This document shows, one piece after another, positions 1 through 8,485 of a stretch of 41,439 bases of DNA (positions are counted from its first letter, which is position 1; the number at the start of each line of letters is the position of its first letter). The notes under the pieces are model-generated. The model saw only the letters and a program-made list of their open reading frames with translations, had not been told where the DNA came from and did no database searches. Position numbers and translations under genes: made by a program. The stretch is from a virus: IMG/VR virus record IMGVR_UViG_3300046690_000575, positions 1-41,439 of that record; one strand, 5' to 3'.

Positions 1-127
1 CAAGGCCCGCGAAGAGAAGGTGATCGAGGCCGTGCGCGGCTACCTGCCGGACGTGGAGCTCGGGAGCGGCATCGTGATCCAGATCGAGGCTTGCGCCGAG
101 CCCGAGAAGCACGACGGCGCGCTCTTC
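1..127. repeat. Left copy of 127-bp terminal direct repeat
   Basis: Bases 1-127 are identical to 41313-41439, and an open reading frame crosses the junction without interruption. The length is a common assembler k-mer size, so this most likely marks circular closure of the contig rather than a biological terminal repeat. The unique genome is then 41,312 bp. Confidence 0.95.
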
Positions 128-169
128 ACCGTCACCCAGGCCCGCGACCGCTTCGCCTGTCGTCGCTGA
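1..169 (+). CDS. Small unknown protein, 3' part (wraps the contig ends)
   Basis: This is the 3' part of a 60-residue protein whose ATG is at 41299. Base 1 is the third base of codon 5, and the frame runs to TGA at 167-169. The two halves join through the 127-base sequence present at both ends. The protein is acidic and soluble, with the central segment VELGSGIVIQIEACAEPEKH; I recognise no domain. The stop overlaps the next ATG (TGATG), and the 602-aa gene before it ends the same way, so it is translationally coupled on both sides in the late rightward unit. Confidence 0.75.
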   Translation, partial: KAREEKVIEAVRGYLPDVELGSGIVIQIEACAEPEKHDGALFTVTQARDRFACRR

Positions 170-396
170 TGGCCGAGCACGACACGACGACGCCGGAGGG
201 CGCTTTCCTGACCGAAAACCCCTACGCCGCGGAGGCCGTTCGCTTGCTCGAGACGGCGATCGAGAAGCGCTCCGAACACGTCTTGCGGCGAGCCGAGATT
301 AACGCGCACCTGGCGGTCGCCTTTGAGCAGCGGCAGACGCGCTTCGATCTCTACGTGGGGCTCGAGAACCATGCCCAGCGGACGGAGGCGCCCTGA
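169..396 (+). CDS. Unknown small protein (75 aa)
   Basis: The ATG at 169 overlaps the previous TGA (TGATG). A start further upstream in this frame would run through the previous gene and is not needed. The product (MAEHDTTTPEGAFL...) is mostly predicted helix with an acidic N-terminus, and I see no recognisable domain. It is the third gene of a run of tightly overlapping small genes between the 602-aa protein and the terminase genes. Its stop also overlaps the next ATG. Function unknown. Confidence 0.7.
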   Translation: MAEHDTTTPEGAFLTENPYAAEAVRLLETAIEKRSEHVLRRAEINAHLAVAFEQRQTRFDLYVGLENHAQRTEAP

Positions 397-620
397 TGGC
401 CGAGCCCGGACCCTGGCGCGGCGACGCGATTCGGCGCGGCCTCGCGGTCGAGCTCGGCGTCGACGTCGCTGACGAGTTGCAGGCCCTCGCCGACGACGTC
501 GTTGAGCGGGCCGATCAAATGGAGGGCGCGCACGATCGCAACAATGCGCTTGCCTTCGTCGCGCTCTGCATCGGCGGCAATATGGAGCCGGAGTCGCCCG
601 AGGGCATGGGGGGTTCCTGA
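396..620 (+). CDS. Unknown small acidic protein (74 aa)
   Basis: It starts at an ATG sharing one base with the upstream TGA and ends at a TGA sharing one base with the next ATG, so expression is coupled. The protein is helical and acidic (ELGVDVADELQALADDVVERADQ), without Cys clusters or membrane segments. The position, just upstream of the terminase genes, gives no firm clue. I do not recognise the family. Confidence 0.7.
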   Translation: MAEPGPWRGDAIRRGLAVELGVDVADELQALADDVVERADQMEGAHDRNNALAFVALCIGGNMEPESPEGMGGS

Positions 621-955
621 TGGCCCGCGAGCGCAAACACGGCGAGACGCTCGAGCAGCTCACCAAGGACGGCGGCGCGGTGCGGCTGCCGAAAAAGAAG
701 CAGCTCGCCCTCCCGCACGTCGTCGAAGAGTTCCTCTCGCTGACGATCTCCGAGCCGGACAGCTACCCGACGATGTCGGAGCAGAAGCAGGCCGAGATCG
801 ACCGGGAAATGATCGGCTTCGCCAAGGCGCAGGAGAAGCTCCGCGAGTTCATCGCGCTCTGCGGCGTCGACGCAGTCGCCGACCTGGCCGACGTCCGTGA
901 CGATCGCCAGCCGCGGCCGCAGGACGTCGGAGGGCTGCGCGTGTGGATGCGGTAG
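620..955 (+). CDS. Unknown protein upstream of terminase (111 aa)
   Basis: The ATG at 620 overlaps the upstream TGA. The protein has a basic N-terminus (MARERKHGETLEQL, then LPKKKQ) followed by an amphipathic helical segment (MSEQKQAEIDREMIGFAKAQEKLREF) that could form a short coiled coil. I cannot assign a domain. Its last 13 bases overlap the start of a small membrane-protein gene that begins at GTG 943 in another frame. It belongs to the coupled late unit that leads into packaging genes. Confidence 0.7.
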   Translation: MARERKHGETLEQLTKDGGAVRLPKKKQLALPHVVEEFLSLTISEPDSYPTMSEQKQAEIDREMIGFAKAQEKLREFIALCGVDAVADLADVRDDRQPRPQDVGGLRVWMR

Positions 956-1068
956 AGCCGCATTGGGCAGACGTCCTCGGTGGCCTGGCTTGGCTCTTGG
1001 TCGTCTTCGAGCTCGACGTCCTCTTCTGGGTCGGCGTCGTCCGCGGCTGCGAGGCTTTGCTCTCGTGA
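943..1068 (+). CDS. Small one-helix membrane protein (41 aa)
   Basis: GTG at 943 opens a 42-codon frame ending at TGA 1066-1068. The product is largely hydrophobic: after VDAVEPHWADV comes LGGLAWLLVVFELDVLFWVG, a plausible membrane helix. It exactly bridges an otherwise unexplained gap. Its start overlaps the end of the preceding gene and its stop overlaps the next GTG (GTGA), the same coupling as its neighbours. I infer a real small membrane gene from this fit. Function unknown. Confidence 0.55.
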   Translation: MDAVEPHWADVLGGLAWLLVVFELDVLFWVGVVRGCEALLS

Positions 1069-1379
1069 GCAACCACCCCGAAGACTGCCCCTGCGTCAAC
1101 TGCAACCCGACCGCCTGCACCGATTGCGGGATGGCCTCGCCGGGTGGCACCCACTTGAACGAGCGCGGGATCTGCCGCCACAGCCGGGCTTGCACCGGGC
1201 GACAGATGCTCAAGGCCGGCGCCCCCGTCGAGGCGGCCGCGGCACATGCCCAGGGGCTTGACCGCGATGCTGGCGGCGTTGCCCCCGAGCTCACGCTGAC
1301 CGAGGGTGAGCTCCGCAACGGTGAGTCGTGGATGCCCGACGAGTGGCCCTTCGACGACGACCCGCCGGACCCGCTCTAG
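1065..1379 (+). CDS. Cys-rich putative zinc-binding protein (104 aa)
   Basis: GTG at 1065 overlaps the stop of the membrane peptide; starts further upstream in this frame would give an Arg-rich extension typical of an out-of-frame shadow. The first 45 residues hold seven cysteines (C8, C10, C13, C18, C21, C37, C43) and H30, compatible with one or two zinc knuckles. The C-terminal half is acidic and ends in DDDPPDPL. The stop TAG overlaps the next GTG. A nucleic-acid-binding role is a guess from the metal-site pattern. Confidence 0.65.
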   Translation: MSNHPEDCPCVNCNPTACTDCGMASPGGTHLNERGICRHSRACTGRQMLKAGAPVEAAAAHAQGLDRDAGGVAPELTLTEGELRNGESWMPDEWPFDDDPPDPL

Positions 1380-1645
1380 TGGCCTTCGGTCCCCTCAAGC
1401 GCGGTCCCCAGACCGACGACCCGATCGACGCGCAGTTCAAGATCCGCGTCCGCGAGAAAGACCTCGAGGCGATCGAGCGCATGGCTCGCGACGGCGTCAC
1501 CCTGCCCGAACGGAAGATCCCGCCGGGGGTCAACAAATCCGAGCTCACCCGCTTGGCGCTCGGCCTTGACGATCCGCCGGACACCACCCCCGGCGCCAAC
1601 GCCCTCGAAGAGCTCACCCGCCGGGTGAAGAAGGGAGGCACCTAA
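1379..1645 (+). CDS. Possible ribbon-helix-helix protein (88 aa)
   Basis: It begins at GTG 1379, overlapping the previous TAG. Residues about 19-25 (QFKIRVR) could form a beta strand, followed by helix 27-39 (KDLEAIERMARDG) and, after a loop, helix 52-63 (NKSELTRLALGL). This is the order seen in Arc/CopG-type ribbon-helix-helix DNA-binding proteins. A regulatory or terminase-associated DNA-binding role would fit its place immediately before terS. The assignment rests only on pattern, with no diagnostic residues. Confidence 0.55.
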   Translation: MAFGPLKRGPQTDDPIDAQFKIRVREKDLEAIERMARDGVTLPERKIPPGVNKSELTRLALGLDDPPDTTPGANALEELTRRVKKGGT

Positions 1646-1663
1646 CCAGCGAAAGGAGCGCCA

Positions 1664-2458
1664 GTGGCAAAACGGGACTACAGCTCCCAGGAAATCGACT
1701 TGGCGCTCGCAGCCTTTGCCCTCGAGGGCGGCCGTGAAAAGCCGGTGTTGAAACTCCTCCGTGCCGCTGACGTCAAAGTCCCCTTCGGCACCCTGCGCGG
1801 CTGGGCCTACGACACCCACGCCGATCGCTACCAGCAGATCTCGCTCGAAGTCGAGCAGACCGTTCGCTCGCGGATGGCCGACGACTTTCACCGCCTTGCC
1901 CGCAAGTCGACCGAGCTCTCCGAGGACGTCCTGCGCCGGATCAAAGTGACGCTCGAGCGCAAGGACGGCGAATTCAAAGTGGCCGACGAAAAACTCGTCG
2001 ACGCCGAGCGCCGCCTCGCCGAGATCAACGTCCTGATCGACCTCGACCAGCGGGAGATTGCGTCGGCGATCGAGCTGCCCGACGTCGACTCCTTGATCGA
2101 GGAGATCCTCGCCAACCCCGGCGATCTCGAGCTCCCCAAGGACAAGGTCGCCAAGCTCAACGGGGCCTACAAGCGCCGCGGTGAGATCGTCGAGGAGATC
2201 AAGGCCGCGTGGATTCGGCGCAACGCCGCGGAAGTCACCTTCAAAGAGCTCGGCAAGATCCTTCACGAGTCGGCCGTCATGGGCGGCGTCTCGACCGAAA
2301 AGCTCCAACTGCTCACCGGCCAGGCGACCGATCGCGTCGAACACAGCTTCCCCGAGTTGCAGCGGGCGCTCGCAGCCAAGGGCATCCGTCTCCTCCCCGG
2401 CCAGGGGCAGGCGAAGCCGCTCCCCGTCAAGGCGCTCCCGGCGGCCAGCGATGGTTGA
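1664..2458 (+). CDS. Terminase small subunit-like protein
   Basis: GTG 1664 follows a good ribosome-binding site (GAAAGGAG). The 264-aa product has an N-terminal segment (about 5-50: YSSQEIDLALAAFAL... VPFGTLRGWAYDTH) that reads as a helix-turn-helix, followed by a long charged helical region (about 60-235). This is the layout of phage small terminase subunits, which recognise the packaging site and assemble as rings. Its 3' end overlaps the large-terminase start by 8 bases. The role is inferred from that adjacency and architecture; the sequence family is too diverged to be certain. Confidence 0.65.
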   Translation: MAKRDYSSQEIDLALAAFALEGGREKPVLKLLRAADVKVPFGTLRGWAYDTHADRYQQISLEVEQTVRSRMADDFHRLARKSTELSEDVLRRIKVTLERKDGEFKVADEKLVDAERRLAEINVLIDLDQREIASAIELPDVDSLIEEILANPGDLELPKDKVAKLNGAYKRRGEIVEEIKAAWIRRNAAEVTFKELGKILHESAVMGGVSTEKLQLLTGQATDRVEHSFPELQRALAAKGIRLLPGQGQAKPLPVKALPAASDG

Positions 2459-4076
2459 GCTCGCCCGCGCGGACGGCATCGGCGGTTCGATCCCTCCCGG
2501 CTTCGAGCTCGAGGTCGACGACCCGGCGCTGCTCGAGGACCCGGAGGTTCTCGATCTACTCGCCAAGGCCAACGAGGCGGCCGAGGAAAACCCGCTCTAT
2601 CGCTACGTCCCCCACCCGCGGCAGAAGATCTTTCACGAAATTCGGGTGAAGACGAAAGCCTTCGTCGGCGGCAACCGTTCCGGCAAGTCCACGGCCACCG
2701 CCGTCGACTGCTTGATCCAAGCGATCGACGTCGATCAGATCCCGCCCGACCTGATGCCCTACCGGATCTGGCCGAAGGGCACCAAGTTCAAGTGCCGCTT
2801 CATTACCCCCGACTACGGCAAGCCCTTTCAGTCGCTCATTGAGGCGATCCAAGAGTGGGTGCCGCCGTCGCAGTTGAAGGGTGGGTCCTGGGAGACGGCC
2901 TACAAGGACAAGGACCACATCCTCTACTTCGCCAACGGGTCGCTCTTCGACTTCATGACGACCGAACAGCCGGCCTCCAAGCACGGCGGCTCGGCGCGTC
3001 ACCGAATCGTCTGGGACGAGGAGCCGCCCGATACCGAAGAGGGCGAACGGATCTACAACCAGGCCCGTATGCGGATCGCCGACTACCACGGCGACATGCT
3101 CTGGGGCTTCACCCCGATCAGCGAAAAGCTCGGCTGGGTCTTCGACGAGATCCACGAGCAGGCGGTCGAAGAAGGCGAGAATCTCTCCGAGCGGGTGTGG
3201 CTCAACGAGGCCGAAGGTCTGCTCTTGGTGCAGGTTTCGATCTACGAGAACCCGCACATCGACGAAGAAGGCCGCGAAGACGCGATCGCCGGCATCCGCG
3301 GGGATCAGCGCGCCGCGGTGATCGACGGCTCTTTCACCAACGCGAAAGGCTTGGTGTGGGAGGCATTCGAGCCGCGGCCCGAGGACCACATCCACGTCGT
3401 GCCCGAAGAGTGGATCGACAAGGATCTTGTCGGCGGCCTCGAACACCTTGACTCGATCGACCCCGGCCAGGTGCAAACGGCGATCCTCTTCGGCGGCGTC
3501 GACAAGCACAACCGCGTCGTGATCTACGACGAGCTCGCGCTCTCCGGCCGAGCCGCGGTCCCTGAGCAGGCGGCGGAAACGATCGCCACCAAGCGTGAAG
3601 GGTGGGGGCTCAACGAGGTCTGCAAGTACACGATCATCGACCCGGCCGCGAAATCGCGTGACCTCTCCAACGGGGAGAGGATCGGCCAGGCTTGGATCGA
3701 CGCAGGGGTGCCGGTGATCTACGGCAAGAACGACCTCGAGGCGGGCTGCATGGAGGTCGAACGGCGGATGATCCACCACATCGACGGCGAGGATGGCAAG
3801 GAGCCCTTCCCGCTGATCGTGATCTCTTCCCGTTGCACCAACCTCATTAAGCAGATGCGGAAATACCGCAAGAAGCCCAAAGAGGACGGCAGCTTCGGCG
3901 TGGTCAAGAAGGACGACCACGCCTGCGACGCGCTCCGCTACCTGTGCATGGAACGTCGCATCCCGGTCAAGCGCAAACGTCGTCGCTCGAGGCAACAAGC
4001 CTGGGTGCCCGGCACCGCCCCGGCCTACAAACCAGCACCCCGTCGACGCGGCACCGTAATGGGCCGCTTTACCTGA
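2451..4076 (+). CDS. terL: Terminase large subunit
   Basis: This 541-aa ATPase/nuclease pumps DNA into the prohead and cuts it. The ATPase domain has Walker A GGNRSGKS (73-80), Walker B IVWDEEPP (186-193) and a coupling-type motif GFTPI (219-223). The RNase H-like nuclease half shows acidic positions at D337 (DSIDPG), D397 (IIDPAAKSRD) and the D488/D489/D493 cluster (KKDDHACDALRY). The tail is very basic (RKRRRSRQQ, RRRG). ATG 2451 is chosen because it couples to terS by an ATGGTTGA overlap and starts just before the conserved region. The length is normal for TerL. Confidence 0.93.
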   Translation: MVELARADGIGGSIPPGFELEVDDPALLEDPEVLDLLAKANEAAEENPLYRYVPHPRQKIFHEIRVKTKAFVGGNRSGKSTATAVDCLIQAIDVDQIPPDLMPYRIWPKGTKFKCRFITPDYGKPFQSLIEAIQEWVPPSQLKGGSWETAYKDKDHILYFANGSLFDFMTTEQPASKHGGSARHRIVWDEEPPDTEEGERIYNQARMRIADYHGDMLWGFTPISEKLGWVFDEIHEQAVEEGENLSERVWLNEAEGLLLVQVSIYENPHIDEEGREDAIAGIRGDQRAAVIDGSFTNAKGLVWEAFEPRPEDHIHVVPEEWIDKDLVGGLEHLDSIDPGQVQTAILFGGVDKHNRVVIYDELALSGRAAVPEQAAETIATKREGWGLNEVCKYTIIDPAAKSRDLSNGERIGQAWIDAGVPVIYGKNDLEAGCMEVERRMIHHIDGEDGKEPFPLIVISSRCTNLIKQMRKYRKKPKEDGSFGVVKKDDHACDALRYLCMERRIPVKRKRRRSRQQAWVPGTAPAYKPAPRRRGTVMGRFT

Positions 4077-4086
4077 GAGGAATCCC

Positions 4087-4425
4087 TTGGACCCGAAGCT
4101 CGTCACTCTGCCCGCTCACAACTCCAAGCCGCCGCACACGTGCGTCGTCACTGGCCGCCGCGATGGCGAGGTCGTCGACTTCGGCAAGGACTTCGACGGC
4201 GTCGACCCGCACATCTACATCCGCCGCGAGACGGTCGAAGTTGCGGCCGAGCTCTGCGGGATGGTGCGCCAGGTCGAGGTCGACGAGCTCAAGGCCGAGC
4301 TTGAGGAGGCCAACGCCGAGGCCGGGCGCCTGCGGGCGATCGTCGCCGGCAAGGAGGGGTTGTCCGCTGCCGAAGACAGACTGCGCGAGGCGCTCGACCC
4401 CGCACCAACCCCGGAGGGAAGCTGA
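4087..4425 (+). CDS. Unknown protein with C-terminal coiled coil (112 aa)
   Basis: The start is TTG 4087, eight bases after GAGAGGAA, which serves as its binding site. The N-terminal half is beta-like (HTCVVTGRRDGEVVDFG, HIYIRRETVEVAAELCGM). The C-terminal half (VDELKAELEEANAEAGRLRAI) is a clear heptad coiled coil. The stop overlaps the next ATG. It lies between terL and the portal, where head-completion or small virion proteins are common, but I cannot assign a function. Confidence 0.65.
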   Translation: MDPKLVTLPAHNSKPPHTCVVTGRRDGEVVDFGKDFDGVDPHIYIRRETVEVAAELCGMVRQVEVDELKAELEEANAEAGRLRAIVAGKEGLSAAEDRLREALDPAPTPEGS

Positions 4426-4886
4426 TGAACAACACCCTGCTCAAGCCCGAAGACCGCTCCGCGACGTCGGTGAGCGAGGATCAGAACACTCCCGCCGGCC
4501 AGCGCGGGGTGATGCTCACCCTCGACGTCACCAAAGCACCGCCCAAAGCGCGCGAAGCCAAAGAAGGCGAAACGGAAAAAGAAAAAGCCGAACTCGCTGC
4601 CGAAAAAGCTGCCGAAGAAGGCACCCTCGCCGTCTCCCTCGAGCTCCGCGATCCGGCCTCGGGCAAATACGTCCCGATCACCGTCTTCGCCGTCACCAAA
4701 AAAGCAAAAGAACTCGAAGCCGGCGCCACGCTCGCCTACACGATCTACCCCGGCGCCGCCGAGACGGCCGCGGTCGGCAGCCATGAAGTGATGGCGCTGC
4801 CTCTGCCCGGCAAGTGGCGCGTCAAGGTGACGCACTCGGCCGGTGGCAAATGGACCTACACGGTCGGGGCCTCGAAGCTCCAATGA
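4425..4886 (+). CDS. Probable small virion structural protein (153 aa)
   Basis: ATG 4425 overlaps the upstream TGA. After a Lys/Glu/Ala-rich helical linker (about 45-68) comes a beta-rich domain: LAVSLELRDPASGKYVPITVF, AGATLAYTIYPGA, and a C-terminal LPGKWRVKVTHSAGGKWTYTVGAS. The combination of a RDPASGKY strand, a YPG turn and a terminal WRV-x-Y-x-VGAS strand resembles a small beta-sandwich protein found next to structural genes in many tailed phages. A decoration or minor structural role is inferred from this recollection and from position; I cannot name a specific homologue. Confidence 0.55.
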   Translation: MNNTLLKPEDRSATSVSEDQNTPAGQRGVMLTLDVTKAPPKAREAKEGETEKEKAELAAEKAAEEGTLAVSLELRDPASGKYVPITVFAVTKKAKELEAGATLAYTIYPGAAETAAVGSHEVMALPLPGKWRVKVTHSAGGKWTYTVGASKLQ

Positions 4887-5254
4887 TCGCGATCCTCCTA
4901 GCCACCCTGGGCCTCCTCGCGCTTCTCCTCTATGGGGAGTGGCGCTCGAGGCGCGATCGCCACGAGGCGGCCGCGGAGCTGGCCCGCAGTCGCGCGGAGA
5001 CGGTTGCTGCGCGTGCTGAGCTCACCGAAGAGCGGGAGAGGGCCGCGGAGGAGCGCAGGGAGCTCTACCAGCGCATTCAGGCCCCGGAGGTCGCCGTGGC
5101 CGATGCAGCGCTCGAGAAGCGGCGAGAGACGCCCTACGTGCCCCGCAAACCGATCGGCGCCGACGACGACGCTGCTTTCGCCGCTCGAAGTGAGGCTCGA
5201 CGAACCAAGCGGGCCGCAGAGCGCGCCGCCGAGGGAGAGGTAGAGGGTGGCTGA
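4883..5254 (+). CDS. Membrane-anchored coiled-coil protein (123 aa)
   Basis: ATG 4883 overlaps the previous TGA (ATGA). Residues 1-18 (MIAILLATLGLLALLLYG) form a single N-terminal membrane helix. A long charged coiled coil follows (about 25-70, SRRDRHEAAAELARSRAET... EERRELYQRIQ), then a basic tail. The shape resembles an inner-membrane spanin, but it lies upstream of the portal, far from the lysis genes, so that identity is weak. It overlaps the portal gene start by 8 bases. Confidence 0.6.
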   Translation: MIAILLATLGLLALLLYGEWRSRRDRHEAAAELARSRAETVAARAELTEERERAAEERRELYQRIQAPEVAVADAALEKRRETPYVPRKPIGADDDAAFAARSEARRTKRAAERAAEGEVEGG

Positions 5255-7400
5255 GGTCGCCGAAGCGCCGCAGAAAGCCGACGTCAACGGCAAGGAGACG
5301 ATCCCCACCGACGTCGAGGCGCGGCTCAAGCGCGGCCGCACCGGGCTCGAGGAAGTCGTCGCCCGTCGTCAGCTCGGCATTCGCTTCGCCAACGGCAAAC
5401 ACTTCGCCGAGCTCGACGACACCGGCACCAAACTCACTGACGTCTCGACGTCGGTAGCTGCGCTGGGTGGCGAGAAGCCCGATCACCGGGTGCGGCGATC
5501 GCACGACATCGTCTCGCCGATGCTCAAGCGGAAGATCTCCTCCGCGACGCAGCGCGAACCGGAATGGGAGTCGACGTCGGTGACGTCAGATCCCGAGGAC
5601 TACGCCGCCTCGAGGATCGCCATGCGGCTCGCCAAGGCCGGCTATGAACTGTGGGGCTTCCCTGTCGCTGAGACGAAGGCCCTGTGGTGGGCGATGGTGA
5701 CGGAGGAAACCTTCGGCCGGGCCGTCTTCAACGGCAACGTCGGTCCCTACATCGACGTCTCCCAGCACCCCGAAGCCGACAAGGTCGAAATGGTCGACGA
5801 CGGCGAAGGTGGTCAGCGCGAACACCGTCCCTACGAGGGCCAGCCCGATTCCGAAAATCCGCAGTTCCGCGGCCGCGGTGAGATCGAGCTCGTGATCTAC
5901 TCCGGCCTCGAGGTTCTCTGGGAGCCCGGCGTCGACTTTGAGAAGAGCCGTTGGTATGCCGTCGAGCACGCCCGTTCGATCGAGGAGCTCGAAGATGAAC
6001 CCGGCTTCCTCAAAGTTCCCAACGGCAAACTTCAACCCGACGCTGCGACGGCCGAGAGCCGCTCGACAGCCAAGGAGAAGAAGGGCGCCAAGCTCGGCAT
6101 GGTCACTGAATACTTTGAGCGGCCCTGCCCGAAGTACCCGAAGGGGCGGTGGGGCACCTACGCCGGGGGCCGCAAGATCTTCAAGGACGAGGACTACCCG
6201 ATGGTCGACGGCAAAGGCCAGATCGTCGATATCCCTTGTCTGCGCCGCTTGATTTACGACGTCGACGGCGCCAACGATCGCGCCCGCGGCCTCGTGCAGA
6301 AGATCGTCGACGAGGTCCGCAGCTACGACCAGGCGATCAACAAGCAGGCCGAGTACAGCCAGATCGGCCTTGTCGCGCAGATCATGGCCGCCGAGGGGGT
6401 GCTGCTCACCGACCCGACCGACGAGCCCGGCCTCGTGCTCGAGTACGACCGGACCCTCGCCAACGGGGAGAAGCCGGAATGGCGCGAAAACATCGAGTTC
6501 CCCTCCGAGCTCTTTGAAATGGAAGAGCGCGCCAAGCAGCGCTTCACCGATATCTCCTTCGATCAGGACATCCCCAACCAAGTCGAATCGGGGACGGCGA
6601 TCAACTCGGTCGTCGAACTCTCCCGCGTCGCTTGGCAGAAGTTCGTCGACGACTTCGACCGCTTCCGCTCGGGCCTGATGTCCGACTGCCTCGTGATCGC
6701 CCAGCGCAAGTACGGCGCCGATCGGATCTTGAAGTTCCGGGGCACGATGGGCTGGGAACCCGTAGGCGACTTCACCGGGGCCGACATCCGTAATCAAACC
6801 GACGTCGCCGTGAAGCAGTCGGCCGCCAACACCCAGACGCGGCCGCAGATCGAACAGCGGATCATGCAGCTCGTGCAGACCTTCCCCGGTGTCTTCCCGC
6901 CGGAGGTCGTGATCGAGGCCCTCAACTCGGCGCACCCCGAGAAACTGATTCAGGGCTACGAAGAGGACATCGGTCGCGCTCACCGCATGATCGAGCAGCT
7001 CCGCGACGGCACCTTCTGGAAGCAGCCGCTTCGGCCGGCGCTGCCCGGCGAGGAAGTGCTCGAGGAAATCGGCGGCCGTCCAATGGTCCCCGGTTGGCTG
7101 CCGCGCCCGTTCGACTCGTTGCCGATCCTCAAGTCGGCGATCGAGGGATGGATGAAGACCGACGACTGGGATCGCTCCCCGCGGCAGACGAAGGACGCCT
7201 CGCTCTTCTACTACCAAAAGCTGCTTGACCTCGAAACGCAGGCCAAGGCCCGCGAAGAAGAAGTGCAGAATCAGGTCGCCGAAGAACAGGGGATGGTGAA
7301 TGCCGGCAAGGAACAGGAACCGAAGTCCTCGCCCTCTCTCCCCGGCGGCGGTCCTGCACCTGGCGGCACCCAGTCGGGCGACGAACGCCCACCCGAATAA
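5247..7400 (+). CDS. Portal protein (P22-size class)
   Basis: The 717-aa product starts at GTG 5247 behind a purine-rich site (GGGAGAGGTAGAG). It forms the dodecameric ring at the packaging vertex that TerL and the adaptor dock on. Order after terL, length near the P22-type portals, and portal-like segments (SHDIVSPMLKRKISSATQREPEW near the N-terminus; WGFPVAETKALWWAMVTEE; RARGLVQKIVDEVRSYDQAINKQ in the middle, a likely wing/stem helix) support this. The C-terminal 50 residues are Gln/Glu/Pro/Gly-rich and probably disordered. The call is by family resemblance and synteny, without a catalytic motif to confirm it. Confidence 0.85.
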   Translation: MAEVAEAPQKADVNGKETIPTDVEARLKRGRTGLEEVVARRQLGIRFANGKHFAELDDTGTKLTDVSTSVAALGGEKPDHRVRRSHDIVSPMLKRKISSATQREPEWESTSVTSDPEDYAASRIAMRLAKAGYELWGFPVAETKALWWAMVTEETFGRAVFNGNVGPYIDVSQHPEADKVEMVDDGEGGQREHRPYEGQPDSENPQFRGRGEIELVIYSGLEVLWEPGVDFEKSRWYAVEHARSIEELEDEPGFLKVPNGKLQPDAATAESRSTAKEKKGAKLGMVTEYFERPCPKYPKGRWGTYAGGRKIFKDEDYPMVDGKGQIVDIPCLRRLIYDVDGANDRARGLVQKIVDEVRSYDQAINKQAEYSQIGLVAQIMAAEGVLLTDPTDEPGLVLEYDRTLANGEKPEWRENIEFPSELFEMEERAKQRFTDISFDQDIPNQVESGTAINSVVELSRVAWQKFVDDFDRFRSGLMSDCLVIAQRKYGADRILKFRGTMGWEPVGDFTGADIRNQTDVAVKQSAANTQTRPQIEQRIMQLVQTFPGVFPPEVVIEALNSAHPEKLIQGYEEDIGRAHRMIEQLRDGTFWKQPLRPALPGEEVLEEIGGRPMVPGWLPRPFDSLPILKSAIEGWMKTDDWDRSPRQTKDASLFYYQKLLDLETQAKAREEEVQNQVAEEQGMVNAGKEQEPKSSPSLPGGGPAPGGTQSGDERPPE

Positions 7401-7499
7401 CACTCTTACCCGGAACAAGGGGACCGCAAATCCCCCTCCGATCAAACAGTGGACAAGCGCTCCCGAGCGCCCCACACACACCAAAAGGAGTCATATCCG
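7401..7499 (+). other. Short gap between portal and scaffold genes
   Basis: These 99 bases hold two weak hairpins (GGGGA...TCCCC near 7420-7437, and GCGCT-CCCG-AGCGC near 7456-7469) but no T-run after either. They end in the ribosome-binding site AAAAGGAGT ahead of ATG 7500. I see no promoter. The hairpins may slow transcription or protect the downstream capsid mRNA, but the evidence for that is weak. Confidence 0.4.
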
Positions 7500-8477
7500 A
7501 TGAAGGATCAGCCCTCCGGCTCTGACCGGAACAAGGCATCCAACGCCCTCCCGATGCTCGACGAGGTCCTTGCGATCGCGCCGAGTCTCGAAGCCAACTG
7601 GCCGGCAGAAGCCGCGGCCACTCCACCGGGGACGCTCGTTTGTCGAGTCGAACCAGGGGTGCCCCCGGCAGCAGTCGAGCCCGGTGGTGAGGGAGGGCCC
7701 GGCGGCGGTACTGAGCCCGGCTCCGAGGAGGACTTTCTTGACTCCTTCGACCTCGACAGCGTCCCGCCCGAGGCCCGTCCTGCGGTGGAAGCCTTGCAGA
7801 AAGATTGGCAAGGCAAATACACCCAGCGGCGACAAGCCGAGAGCGCCGAAGTTGCCGAGGCCAGGCGTGAAGCCGAACAGTCGCAGGCCCTCATCCAAGG
7901 GCTGCGCGACCCCTCAACAATGCCCCACTACCTGCAACTCATGGGGATCGACCTGTCGGACCCGCAGACGCTCGAGCTCCTCGGAGTTCAGGCGCCGGCG
8001 AGGGGCGGCGGGGAGGTCGACGACGAGTTGCGTCAGTTGCTCGAAGACGGGGGCGACGAGGACGAGCTTGAGGCTCGCCTCGCCACTCTCGAGGGAGAGC
8101 GGCAGACGGAAAAACAGGAAAGGGAGGCCCAGCAAGTCGAGGATGCACTCGACGAACTGGCCGACACGGAACTCGAGAAAATCGAGGGCGAGTGGGGCCG
8201 CAAACTGGACGACTACGAGGACACCATCATCCGCCAACGCGCGGAGGCGTCACCGGGGCCGGACGGTTTGCCCGACTACGAGAGTGCAGCCACTCTGCTC
8301 AAGAGCTGGCTGGCGTCCCGCGAGCAATCGTGGGCCGAGCAGCGCTCGCAGCCGGGACGTGGGGCACCGGGTGGTAGGCCCGGCGGCAAGGCGCTCGACG
8401 TCAACAAAGACGAGGACCGCGCTGAAATCGGCCTTGCTTCGGCCGAGGCGGCGCTTGCCTCGCTCAATAACGACTAG
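7500..8477 (+). CDS. Scaffold-like protein
   Basis: ATG 7500 is preceded by AAAAGGAG at good spacing and is preferred over an in-frame upstream GTG. The 325-aa protein is highly acidic, with a Gly/Pro/Glu-rich low-complexity N-terminal part (about 45-85) and a long coiled-coil core (DELRQLLEDGGDEDELEARLATLEGERQTEKQEREAQQVEDALDEL). The C-terminus is a helix (EIGLASAEAALASL). This composition and the position directly before the capsid gene match phage scaffolding proteins, which guide prohead assembly and leave or are degraded. No sequence signature is decisive. Confidence 0.75.
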   Translation: MKDQPSGSDRNKASNALPMLDEVLAIAPSLEANWPAEAAATPPGTLVCRVEPGVPPAAVEPGGEGGPGGGTEPGSEEDFLDSFDLDSVPPEARPAVEALQKDWQGKYTQRRQAESAEVAEARREAEQSQALIQGLRDPSTMPHYLQLMGIDLSDPQTLELLGVQAPARGGGEVDDELRQLLEDGGDEDELEARLATLEGERQTEKQEREAQQVEDALDELADTELEKIEGEWGRKLDDYEDTIIRQRAEASPGPDGLPDYESAATLLKSWLASREQSWAEQRSQPGRGAPGGRPGGKALDVNKDEDRAEIGLASAEAALASLNND

Positions 8478-8485
8478 GAGCTCTG

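Noticed and set aside
4883-5254. Spanin of the lysis system
   Set aside because: It has one membrane helix and a coiled coil, but it lies between packaging genes, far from the endolysin, and no partner outer-membrane spanin fits a likely Gram-positive host.
7401-7499. Terminator between portal and scaffold genes
   Set aside because: Only weak hairpins without a T-run are seen.
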